Shown: one piece after another, positions 40,419 to 47,603 of the stretch
Numbering within the stretch: position 1 is the first letter of the stretch
How the letters are laid out: each line of letters starts with the position of its first letter
Assembly: GCA_050257395.1 (NCBI GenBank)
Contig: JBLMWU010000223.1
Coordinates: forward strand, 1-51,502
Reading direction: 5' to 3'
DNA length: 51,502 nt
DNA from: JAIRTY01 sp050257395
GTDB lineage: Bacteria; Actinomycetota; Actinomycetes; Streptosporangiales; Streptosporangiaceae
The notes under the pieces: model-generated
Told to the model about the DNA's origin: nothing
Databases searched by the model: none
Seen by the model: the letters and a program-made list of their open reading frames with translations, nothing else
Made by a program: the position numbers and the translations under genes

Positions 40419-41602
40419 CGCCGCCGCCGGGCCAGCATCGCGGCCGCCGCCAGCAGCACCACCCCGGCCGCCACGGCCCCTCCGCAGGCGCCCAGCCGCA
40501 GCGGCGGATGGCGCAGCGCGCGCACCGGCCCCGGAGCGGGGCCGCCGCCGAGCCGGGCCGCCGGATCGGCGCTCCCCGGTCCCGGGCGCGCCGCGACGGA
40601 CACGTGCTGCAGGGTGGCCGCCGCGTGCAGCGCACCGACCGGGTTGATCACGCCGAAGCCGATGGCCGGGCTGAACCCGCGCGGCTCGTCGCGCGCGGAC
40701 CTGGCGATGGCCTGCCCCACCAGGCTGGGCGCCAGCCGCGGGTACATCGACTTGATCAGCGCCGCGGTGCTGGTCAGCCACACGTCCGCGGTCGGGCCGC
40801 AGAGCTCGTACTGGCTGCCGCTGGCCGAGGACACCGCGATGCCACCCGATGGCGCGACCACCAGGAATGAGCCACTGGCCGGGAGCGGATAGCCGCCGGG
40901 GCAGCTACCCGGCTGGCTCGGCAGCGTCTTCGGGGTGGCCGTGAGCACGCCGGGCAGGCTGCTGGGGAACATGGCGGCGCCGTGTGACAGCCCGCGCCAG
41001 CGGTAACTGGCGGCGACCAGCACCGCGCCCCGGGCCTGGGCCGCTTGCACAGCGCTGTCCAGGACTGGCTGGTCACCGGTGCCGAGCGAGTCGAGAAAGA
41101 TGACGCTGGCGTGGTGCTTCACGGCATACCGGATGGCCCGGGCCTCATCACTCTGCCAGACACCGTCCGGCGCACCCCACGGCACCCGTAGCGACAGTAC
41201 CCGGGCGTTGGGTGCCATCCCGACGGTGCCGAACGCGTTGCCAGAGGGCCCCTGCCCGGCGACGGAGGCCGCGATCAGGCTGTCCTCGAGCATGCTCCCC
41301 AGGCGGCCACGCCCGAACCGCGGCCCGGCGGTCACCTTTCCGCGCAGGCCGGGGGTTGCCGGATCGATCCCGGCCCCGACGAAGGCGACGGTCACCCCGT
41401 CGCCGTGGGTGATCTGCCAGGCTCCGCGCAGGTCCTTGATGAGCTGCGACCACGCGACCGGGCTGATCCTGGGCGCGCCGGGCCGGGCGGCCGCGGGCAC
41501 AGCCGGTGCCGCCTGCGCTGCCTGCGCCGCCGGGACGAGCGCCGTCACGCCGGCGAGGCACACCGCGGCGGCGGCCGCGGCAACTGCCCGCCGGGTCAGC
41601 AC
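40394..41602 (-). CDS. Inactive (pseudo-)subtilisin-like membrane protein, cassette A
   Basis: 402 residues from GTG 41600-41602, overlapping the partner gene stop (GTGCTGA). A signal peptide (LTRRAVAAAAAAVCLAGV) leads to an S8 subtilase fold alignable to the active sister at 42558, followed by a C-terminal helix (VAAGVVLLAAAAMLA) and short basic tail. The expected catalytic Asp is Gly76 (FVGAGID for LDTG), His is Glu106 (LEDSLIA for HGTFIA), the oxyanion Asn is Arg201, and the Ser is Pro270 (CGPTAD for DGTSPAS). The fold-preserving segments (VGMAPNARVLSLRV; STAALIKSMYPRL) remain and the frame is intact, so it is probably a non-catalytic binding protein, not a decayed gene. Confidence 0.85.
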   Translation of the reverse strand: MLTRRAVAAAAAAVCLAGVTALVPAAQAAQAAPAVPAAARPGAPRISPVAWSQLIKDLRGAWQITHGDGVTVAFVGAGIDPATPGLRGKVTAGPRFGRGRLGSMLEDSLIAASVAGQGPSGNAFGTVGMAPNARVLSLRVPWGAPDGVWQSDEARAIRYAVKHHASVIFLDSLGTGDQPVLDSAVQAAQARGAVLVAASYRWRGLSHGAAMFPSSLPGVLTATPKTLPSQPGSCPGGYPLPASGSFLVVAPSGGIAVSSASGSQYELCGPTADVWLTSTAALIKSMYPRLAPSLVGQAIARSARDEPRGFSPAIGFGVINPVGALHAAATLQHVSVAARPGPGSADPAARLGGGPAPGPVRALRHPPLRLGACGGAVAAGVVLLAAAAMLARRRRQARVRIS

Positions 41603-42456
41603 CGGACGTCCTTGCGCGCGCAGGGCCGCGGCCTCCCGGTCAGGATGTCGGTTTCCCGGGCGACGATTCCGGACCCCATGTCGACCGAGACGCCCGCGGG
41701 CAGGTCTGCCGCTGGCCTGCCATCGGTGGCGCCGCCGGCCCACAGCAGCACGTAGGGTCCTTCCGCCCGGACGTCGAGGGGCAGGCCCCGGTCCTGGCTC
41801 CCGAACAGGGCCGCCCGGGTCCCGGGGAACGGCACGGCCCGCAGGCCGGCGCCGGGCGGCACCCGCTCCGCCACCGCCGCGGCCGCGGCCGGGCTCCGCA
41901 TGATCGCCACGCCGACCGTGCCGGCCACCGTGCCCGACGCGTCGAGATAGGTGGCGCGCAGCACGCCGCTGCAGCCGTAACGCTGGAACAGGCCGCGGAT
42001 GCCGGCGTCCAGCGCGGCCGCGCAGGAGGCCTCCGGGGCGATGCCGACCCGGGCCGCGCTGGTGGCCGTCGCGTCGGACGTGATGTAGCTGATGGTGGCC
42101 GGGAAGAGCTGCCCGGCCGGCAGCCGCTGCCAGCGCGAGGCCACTTCCGCCTGCCCGGCGGCGGTCACCTCGGCTCTGGTCGGCTGCCTGGTCAGCTCGA
42201 TGAACAGGCCGGTGCCGCCGCCGCCCACCCCCGCCAGCCCGGCGACCAGCAGCAGGATTAACAGGAGGCGGCCGGGCCAGCCGGGGCGGCGCGCCGGCGG
42301 GGTCGGCGCGGGGAGCGCCTGCACCGGCGGCGGGGGCCCGGCCAGCGGCAGCCCCACGGGCGGCGGGAACGCCGCCGGGGGGCCCGCGGGCGGCGGGAAC
42401 GCGTTAGCCGCTGCCGGATCGCCCGCTGGCGCCGCATCCTGGAGGTGATCAGGCAC
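41596..42456 (-). CDS. Cysteine-bearing single-pass membrane partner protein, cassette A
   Basis: 286 residues from GTG 42454-42456, chosen because a -10-like TACGGT lies six bases upstream, exactly as in the sister gene at 45343. A Pro-rich cytoplasmic N-terminus (about 60 residues) and one helix (about 63-86) precede an external domain starting FIELTRQPTRAEV. It matches the 44408 product through ELTRxPTRAE, RVGIxP, two cysteines 17 residues apart (SCAAAL ... GCSGVLRATY) and a C-terminal C-x6-C that ends on the last residue. I know no named family. Its stop overlaps the pseudo-protease start. Confidence 0.82.
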   Translation of the reverse strand: MPDHLQDAAPAGDPAAANAFPPPAGPPAAFPPPVGLPLAGPPPPVQALPAPTPPARRPGWPGRLLLILLLVAGLAGVGGGGTGLFIELTRQPTRAEVTAAGQAEVASRWQRLPAGQLFPATISYITSDATATSAARVGIAPEASCAAALDAGIRGLFQRYGCSGVLRATYLDASGTVAGTVGVAIMRSPAAAAAVAERVPPGAGLRAVPFPGTRAALFGSQDRGLPLDVRAEGPYVLLWAGGATDGRPAADLPAGVSVDMGSGIVARETDILTGRPRPCARKDVRC

Positions 42457-42557
42457 GGTCACACCGTAGAACGCAGCTTTTGCCAAATCCTGACTTATCC
42501 GGTCACGTTATGGTCTCGGTGCAAACGCGGCTTCGCGTCCGCGCCGTTCCCGTGCGG

Positions 42558-44414
42558 TTACGGGCCAGGCGGTCCCGGGTCGTCAGCGCCGCGGTATTCG
42601 TTCCCGAACCACCAGGGATCGATTGGCTGGGCCGACCCGGGTGAATCGGCCGGAGGCGGCCAGGACGGCGCGGGGGCGGGGCTGGCCTGGCCCGTGCCAG
42701 GGCTGGGCGGTGGCGGATAGCCAGGGGCGGCCGAGTCAGGGCCGGAGTAGCCGGGGACGGCCGGGTCAGGGCCGGGGTAGCCGGTGCCCGGGTTGCCATC
42801 GCCCGGGGAGCCGCCGCCCGGGTACCCGCTACCTGGCGAGCTGCCAGCCGGGGAGCCACTCGCCGGATAGCCGGTGGCTGGGTATGCGGTGCCCTGGTAG
42901 CCGCTGGCCGGAGAGCCGCCGGGATAGCCGGTGCCCGAGGAGCCATAAGCCGGGGAGCCAGCGTCCGGATAGCCGGTGCCTGGGTATGCGGTGCCCGGGT
43001 AGCCGCTGGCCGGGGAGCCGCCCGGATAGCCGGTGCCCGCGTACCCGCCGCCGGGATAACCGCCGCCTGAGTAGCCGCCGCCGGGATAGCCACTGCCCGG
43101 GTAGCCGCTGCCGGGACCGGGGGCCGGGGCGGCGTGGCGGCCGCCGGGCGGCATGCTGTGCGCGCCGCCCGCCGGGACGCCCAGCGCCCGCCGGTCCCGC
43201 CGGGAGCGGCGGGCGAGCAGGGTGAACGCCGTCAGCGCCACCAGGAACCCGAGCAGGGCCACGGCGCCGGCGCCGCCGTACCCGTAGATCCGCGCGGCGG
43301 CCCGGTGCACCACCTGGACCGGCCCGGGCGCGGCGGCCACCCGGGCGGACGGCGGCTCCCCGGCTGCGGGGTGCCGCCCGGCCAGCCGCTGGGCAGCCGC
43401 CAGGGCGGCGGGTGCGTTCACCTCGCCGAAGCCCACGTCGGGGCTGTAACCGCGGCGCGGGCGGTGCCGGGTGGAGATGATGAGCGCCTGCACGACCAGC
43501 GCGGGCGGCAGCTTCGGGTACGCGGAGCGGATCAGCGTGGCGACCCCGGCGACGAACGCCGACGCCGGGCTGGTGCCGTCGGCCTGGATGTAGCTGCCGC
43601 TGGGAGCGGCGCCGACGATGCTCACCCCGGGGGCCCCGATTACCACGGACGCGTTGTGGTCGGAAAACGAGGCCCGGCTCCCCTGGCCGCTGACTGCGGC
43701 GACCGAGATCACCCCCGGATAGGACGCGGGATAGGAGTACGGGCTGAACCGGCTGCCGCCCCCGCCGCTGTTGCCGGCCGCGGCCACCACCACGACCCCG
43801 TGGGATATCGCGTACCCGACGGCGGCCCGCAGTGCCCGGCTCGGGGTGGTGGAGCCGAGCGACATGTTGATCACGCCCACGCCGTGCCGGACCGCGTAGC
43901 GGATGCCCCGGCTGACCGCGTCCGCGTAGCGCGGGTTGTCGTTGTAGACCCGCAGGCCCGGTTCCTGGTCGTCCGGGAGCACCCGGACCGACAGGATCCT
44001 GGCGGCTGGCGCGATCCCGATCACGCCGCCCGCCCGGCCGGGGCCGCTGCCGTGGCCTGCGATGATCGACGCGATGAACGTGCCGTGCAGATGCGGCGGG
44101 TGATACCCGGGCGGGTTGACGCCGATCGTGTAGTCCGGCCCGGTGGTGACCGTCCCGGCCAGGTCGGGCGCTCCCCCGCCGACCCCGGTGTCGAGCACGC
44201 CGACCGTCACACCCCGGCCGCGGCTCAGCCGCCAGGCCGCGAACGCCCCCACCGCCTGCAGCGCGGGCAGCTCGGCCTCACGTACCGCGCCGCTCAGGGC
44301 CGACGGCACGCCCGCGGCCGGCCCGGCGGTCCGCCCGCCGGCGGCCGCGGCCACCCCGGGCGGGAGGGCCAGCGCCAGCAGGGCCGCGATCCCGCGCAGG
44401 CCCGTGGTCAGCAT
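42558..44414 (-). CDS. Mycosin-like subtilisin-family serine protease with Gly-Tyr-Pro tail, cassette B
   Basis: 618 residues from ATG 44412-44414, overlapping the partner stop (ATGCTGA); GTG 44435 is an alternative. Signal peptide (residues 1-25), S8 domain with complete triad D75 (LDTG), H110 (HGTFIAS) and S282 (GTSPASAF) plus oxyanion N215 (AAGNSGG), then a transmembrane helix (about 380-401). This order matches type VII secretion mycosins, but the cytoplasmic tail is about 200 residues of GYPG/SGYPG/GTGYPG repeats, which is unusual. The active paralog of 40394-41602. No other type VII secretion gene is in the window. Confidence 0.9.
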   Translation of the reverse strand: MLTTGLRGIAALLALALPPGVAAAAGGRTAGPAAGVPSALSGAVREAELPALQAVGAFAAWRLSRGRGVTVGVLDTGVGGGAPDLAGTVTTGPDYTIGVNPPGYHPPHLHGTFIASIIAGHGSGPGRAGGVIGIAPAARILSVRVLPDDQEPGLRVYNDNPRYADAVSRGIRYAVRHGVGVINMSLGSTTPSRALRAAVGYAISHGVVVVAAAGNSGGGGSRFSPYSYPASYPGVISVAAVSGQGSRASFSDHNASVVIGAPGVSIVGAAPSGSYIQADGTSPASAFVAGVATLIRSAYPKLPPALVVQALIISTRHRPRRGYSPDVGFGEVNAPAALAAAQRLAGRHPAAGEPPSARVAAAPGPVQVVHRAAARIYGYGGAGAVALLGFLVALTAFTLLARRSRRDRRALGVPAGGAHSMPPGGRHAAPAPGPGSGYPGSGYPGGGYSGGGYPGGGYAGTGYPGGSPASGYPGTAYPGTGYPDAGSPAYGSSGTGYPGGSPASGYQGTAYPATGYPASGSPAGSSPGSGYPGGGSPGDGNPGTGYPGPDPAVPGYSGPDSAAPGYPPPPSPGTGQASPAPAPSWPPPADSPGSAQPIDPWWFGNEYRGADDPGPPGP

Positions 44415-45343
44415 GCCCACCCCGGCTGCCCGCACCGCACCGCTGGCGCGGCGGCCAGCGGCCGGAGCAGGTCAGCGGCCAGCTGGCCCGCGGGGGCGAA
44501 CACCGGGGCCCGATGCTGGCCCACGGCGTTCTTCGGCCGGCCGTCCGCGTAGCCGGCGACGGTGAGCACCACGTACGGCCCGGCATGCCGGGCCGCTGCC
44601 GCCTGCCGGGCGGCGTCGGTGAACAGCGCGCTGCCGGTGCCGGGCAGGGCGAAGGCGCGCAACCCGGCCGGCAGCCGGCCAGCGGCGGCCGTGCGGGCGA
44701 ACGCGCTGGCCCGGGCCTGGCTCGGGAACGCCAGCACGCCGGTGGTGTACACGATGCCCTGCAGCGGGTCCGCATAGGTGGCCCGCAGCGCGGCCAGGCA
44801 GCCGTCCTGCCGGGCGGCGGCCACCAGCGCGCCGGTCAGCGCCGCGGCGCAGCCGTGCGCGGGGTCGATGCCCACCCGGCCCGCGCGCTCGCTGGTGAGC
44901 AGGGCGGTGGTGTAGCCGAGCCCGGCCGGGAAGATCCGCCCGGCGGGCCAGGCCTGCCAGCGCTGCGCCACCGCGGCCCGGGCGGCCGCGGCCAGCTCGG
45001 CACGGGTCGGGGGGCGGGTCAGCTCGGCGCGGGCGGCCAGGCCGCCGGCGACCGCGGCTGCCAGGCAGAGGAGCCCGGCGGCGGCGATGACCGTCATGCG
45101 CAGCGCGCGCCGCGGCGGGCGGGCGGTCCCGGTGGCTGTCACCTGCGGACTTAATCCTCCGGCCGCTGGCTGCGGGACCGGGCCCGGGTAGCCGCCGCCC
45201 GCGTGACCCGGGTAGCCCGCGCCCCCGTAGCCGGGATGGTTCCCGCCCCCGTCATGGGGGTCGGGGGGCGCGAACCCGGACGGCCCGGCCGGGCGGCCGT
45301 AGGCGTCATCGGCTGGCAGGCCGCCGGGAAACTGGGCAGTCAC
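44408..45343 (-). CDS. Cysteine-bearing single-pass membrane partner protein, cassette B
   Basis: 311 residues from GTG 45341-45343; a -10-like TACGCT ends six bases before it, so the mRNA may be leaderless. A cytoplasmic N-terminus of about 80 residues is Gly/Tyr/Pro-rich (GYGGAGYPGHAGGGYPG), then one helix (about 83-105), then an external domain (AELTRPPTRAEL, RVGIDPAHGCAAAL, DGCLAALRATY). The four cysteines of the 41596 product are all present at equal spacing, including the terminal C-x6-C. It is probably a membrane cofactor, inhibitor or substrate of the protease encoded next. Confidence 0.83.
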   Translation of the reverse strand: MTAQFPGGLPADDAYGRPAGPSGFAPPDPHDGGGNHPGYGGAGYPGHAGGGYPGPVPQPAAGGLSPQVTATGTARPPRRALRMTVIAAAGLLCLAAAVAGGLAARAELTRPPTRAELAAAARAAVAQRWQAWPAGRIFPAGLGYTTALLTSERAGRVGIDPAHGCAAALTGALVAAARQDGCLAALRATYADPLQGIVYTTGVLAFPSQARASAFARTAAAGRLPAGLRAFALPGTGSALFTDAARQAAAARHAGPYVVLTVAGYADGRPKNAVGQHRAPVFAPAGQLAADLLRPLAAAPAVRCGQPGWAC

Positions 45344-45554
45344 CGCACAAGCGTATGACAGCAGGATCAGCCGGGCTGCGGGCCGGCGTCCCCCGGGCGG
45401 CGCCGCTGAGCAGCACCTCTGTGCGAGTTTCCGGCCATGATCTGGGCAGGTTTTGTGCCGTTTTGCGGGGAAAAAGTCGTGCCTGCCAGCGGCCGCCGCG
45501 GTGCGGGCGGCCCGCGTGCGCGTGGCCGCCCGGCGCCCGGGAAGATGAGGCCTC

Positions 45555-46142
45555 ATGGGAGAGCTCATCCTGCTGCGCCACGGCGAGACCGAGTGGAGCC
45601 GCGACCGGCGGCACACCGGGCGGACCGATGTGCCGCTCACCGCGGCCGGTGAGGCGTCCGCCCGGGCACTCGGCCCCGCGCTGGCAGCCCGGCCGGTCCA
45701 CGCGGCGTTCACCAGCCCGGCCCGGCGCGCTGTGCGCACCGCCGAGCTCGCCGGGCTGGCCGCCAAGGAAGACGCCGATCTGCAGGAATGGGACTACGGC
45801 GGATACGAGGGCCGTACCACCGCAGCCATCCGCGCCGGGCGGCCCGGCTGGTACCTGTGGCGCGACGGGGTCATCCCCGGCGACGCCGCCCACCCCGGGG
45901 AGAGCATCGCCAGCGTCGGTGCCCGGGCCGACGCGGTGCTGGGCAGGGCCGTCCCGCTGCTGGACGGCGGGGACGTGGCGCTGGTGGCGCACGCGCACCT
46001 GCTGCGCGTGCTCACCGCCCGCTGGCTGCGGCTGGACCCGGCGGAGGGGCGCCTGTTCCGCCTCGACACCGGCACCCTGTCCACCCTCGGCACCGAGCAC
46101 GGCGAACCCGTCATCACCTCCTGGAACGTCCCCCCCGCCTGA
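45555..46142 (+). CDS. Histidine phosphatase (phosphoglycerate mutase-like) family protein
   Basis: 195 residues; ATG 45555 with GAGG upstream. The catalytic LLRHGETEW near the N-terminus, FTSPARRAVRTAEL and the second active-site His in LVAHAHLLRVL are present, with EWDYGGYEG as the acid-containing loop. Such enzymes dephosphorylate small phosphoesters through a phosphohistidine. The substrate is unknown; the length fits cofactor-independent broad phosphatases. Its TGA lies on the boundary of repeat copy C. Confidence 0.92.
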   Translation: MGELILLRHGETEWSRDRRHTGRTDVPLTAAGEASARALGPALAARPVHAAFTSPARRAVRTAELAGLAAKEDADLQEWDYGGYEGRTTAAIRAGRPGWYLWRDGVIPGDAAHPGESIASVGARADAVLGRAVPLLDGGDVALVAHAHLLRVLTARWLRLDPAEGRLFRLDTGTLSTLGTEHGEPVITSWNVPPA

Positions 46143-46256
46143 GCGAGCCAAAGGGCCGCGCCGCCGTCTGGACTGACGAGCGAGGCGGCGAAGGAGCCGG
46201 AGCGAGGAGGGAAGACGGCGGGCTCGAGCGGCCCGGAGGCGAGCGAAGCCAGAGAA
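46141..46256 (+). repeat. Dispersed intergenic repeat, copy C
   Basis: Third copy of the element; 46141-46244 is identical to the inverted copy B. It fills the gap between the convergent phosphatase and Nramp genes completely: the phosphatase TGA begins at 46140 and the Nramp stop at 46257. Left arm GGGCCGC (46153-46159) and CGCCGTCT (46162-46169) pair with AGACGGCG (46213-46220) and GCGGCCC (46228-46234). It may act as a two-way terminator. Confidence 0.9.
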
Positions 46257-47582
46257 TCAGCCGGCGAGCTGGCGGATGACCAGCAGCAGGTTCAGGGCGG
46301 TGACGAGCGCGGCGCAGCCCCAGGCGGCGGCCTGGGTCAGCGGCCGGTTGACGTAGCCGCCCATGACGTCGCGCCTGCCGGTGAGCAGGACCAGCGGCAC
46401 CAGCGCGAACGGGATACCGAAGGACAGCACGACCTGGCTCAGCACCAGCGCGGAGGTCGGGTTCACCCCCGCCGCCAGCACGGCGAGCGCGGGGGTCATG
46501 GTGACCGCCCGCCGCAGCGCGAGCGGCACCCGGACGTTGATGAACCCGGCCATGACGATCTGGCCGGCGTACGTGCCCACGCTGGAGGAGGAGGCGCCGG
46601 AGGCGAACAGGGCGACGGCGAAGGCCAGCGCCGCGGCGCCGCCGGCGAGCCGGCCCAGTTCGGCGTGCACCCCGGCGATGCTGCCCACGCCCGCCAGCGC
46701 CGGGGTGTGCAGCAGCCGGGCCGCGACAGCGAGCATCGCCAGGTTCACCACCCCGGCCAGGCCCAGCGCGATGACCACGTCGAGCCGCTCGAAGCGCAGC
46801 ACCCGGCCGCGCTCGCGGTCGTTGCGGCAGGGCAGCCGGCGGCTCGTCAGCGCCGAATGCAGGTAGATGACGTGCGGCATCACGGTGGCGCCGACGATGC
46901 CGACGGCCAGGTACACCGACCCGGACCCGCCCAGCGCCGGCACCAGCCCGTGCAGAGCCAGCGGGGCCGACGGCCCGATCCGCAGCGTCTCGTACAGGAA
47001 GCCGCCGAAAACGATCCCCAGCAGCGCGGCGATGGCCAGCTCGAAGCGGCGGTAGCCGCGCCGCTGGAGTTCCAGGATCCCGAACGCGATCACGCCGGTG
47101 AGCAGCCCCGCGGGCAGCATCGGCATCCCGAACAGCAGGTTGAGGCCGAGCGCCGCGCCGAGGAACTCCGCGATGTCGGTCGCCATCGCCATCACCTCGG
47201 CCTGGGCCCACAGCCCCCAGGCCACCGGCCGGGGATACTGGTCGCGGACCAGTTCGGGCAGGTTCCGGTCGGTGACGATGCCGAGCTTGGCCGACAGGTA
47301 CTGGATCAGCATCGCGATCAGGTTGGCGGCCAGCACCGCCCACAGCAGCAGGTAGCCGTACCGGGCGCCGCCGGTGATGTTGGTGGCGAAGTTGCCCGGG
47401 TCCACGTAGGCGACCGAGGCGACGAACGCCGGGCCGAGCATCGTGAGCGTGGCGCGCAGCCGCCCGCGGGCGAGCACCGCCTCCAGCGCGCTGGGGCTGC
47501 CGGAAGCGGGCTGCGGCAGCAGCACCGCGGCCGCGGCTGTGCCTTCCACGACCCCGCGGTGCGGCGGCCTGAGCTGCAGCAT
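46257..47582 (-). CDS. mntH: Nramp-family Mn2+/Fe2+ transporter
   Basis: 441 residues from ATG 47580-47582 (a GTG one codon upstream is possible) with GGGGGAC before it. Eleven or so helices; the metal-binding DPGN of helix 1 is in SVAYVDPGNFATNI and MPH of helix 6 is in ATVMPHVIYLHSAL. This pattern marks proton-coupled divalent metal import. It starts 18 bases or so after the GroEL-like stop on the same strand, so it may be co-transcribed with the di-iron monooxygenase accessory genes and bring iron or manganese for them. The latter point is inference. Confidence 0.93.
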   Translation of the reverse strand: MLQLRPPHRGVVEGTAAAAVLLPQPASGSPSALEAVLARGRLRATLTMLGPAFVASVAYVDPGNFATNITGGARYGYLLLWAVLAANLIAMLIQYLSAKLGIVTDRNLPELVRDQYPRPVAWGLWAQAEVMAMATDIAEFLGAALGLNLLFGMPMLPAGLLTGVIAFGILELQRRGYRRFELAIAALLGIVFGGFLYETLRIGPSAPLALHGLVPALGGSGSVYLAVGIVGATVMPHVIYLHSALTSRRLPCRNDRERGRVLRFERLDVVIALGLAGVVNLAMLAVAARLLHTPALAGVGSIAGVHAELGRLAGGAAALAFAVALFASGASSSSVGTYAGQIVMAGFINVRVPLALRRAVTMTPALAVLAAGVNPTSALVLSQVVLSFGIPFALVPLVLLTGRRDVMGGYVNRPLTQAAAWGCAALVTALNLLLVIRQLAG

Positions 47583-47603
47583 CACCAGTCCCCCGGCCCG
47601 GCG

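Noticed and set aside
42700..43110. Irregular short repeats considered as a minisatellite or CRISPR
   Set aside because: They encode the GYPG tail of the protease; repeat units are multiples of three and vary in length.
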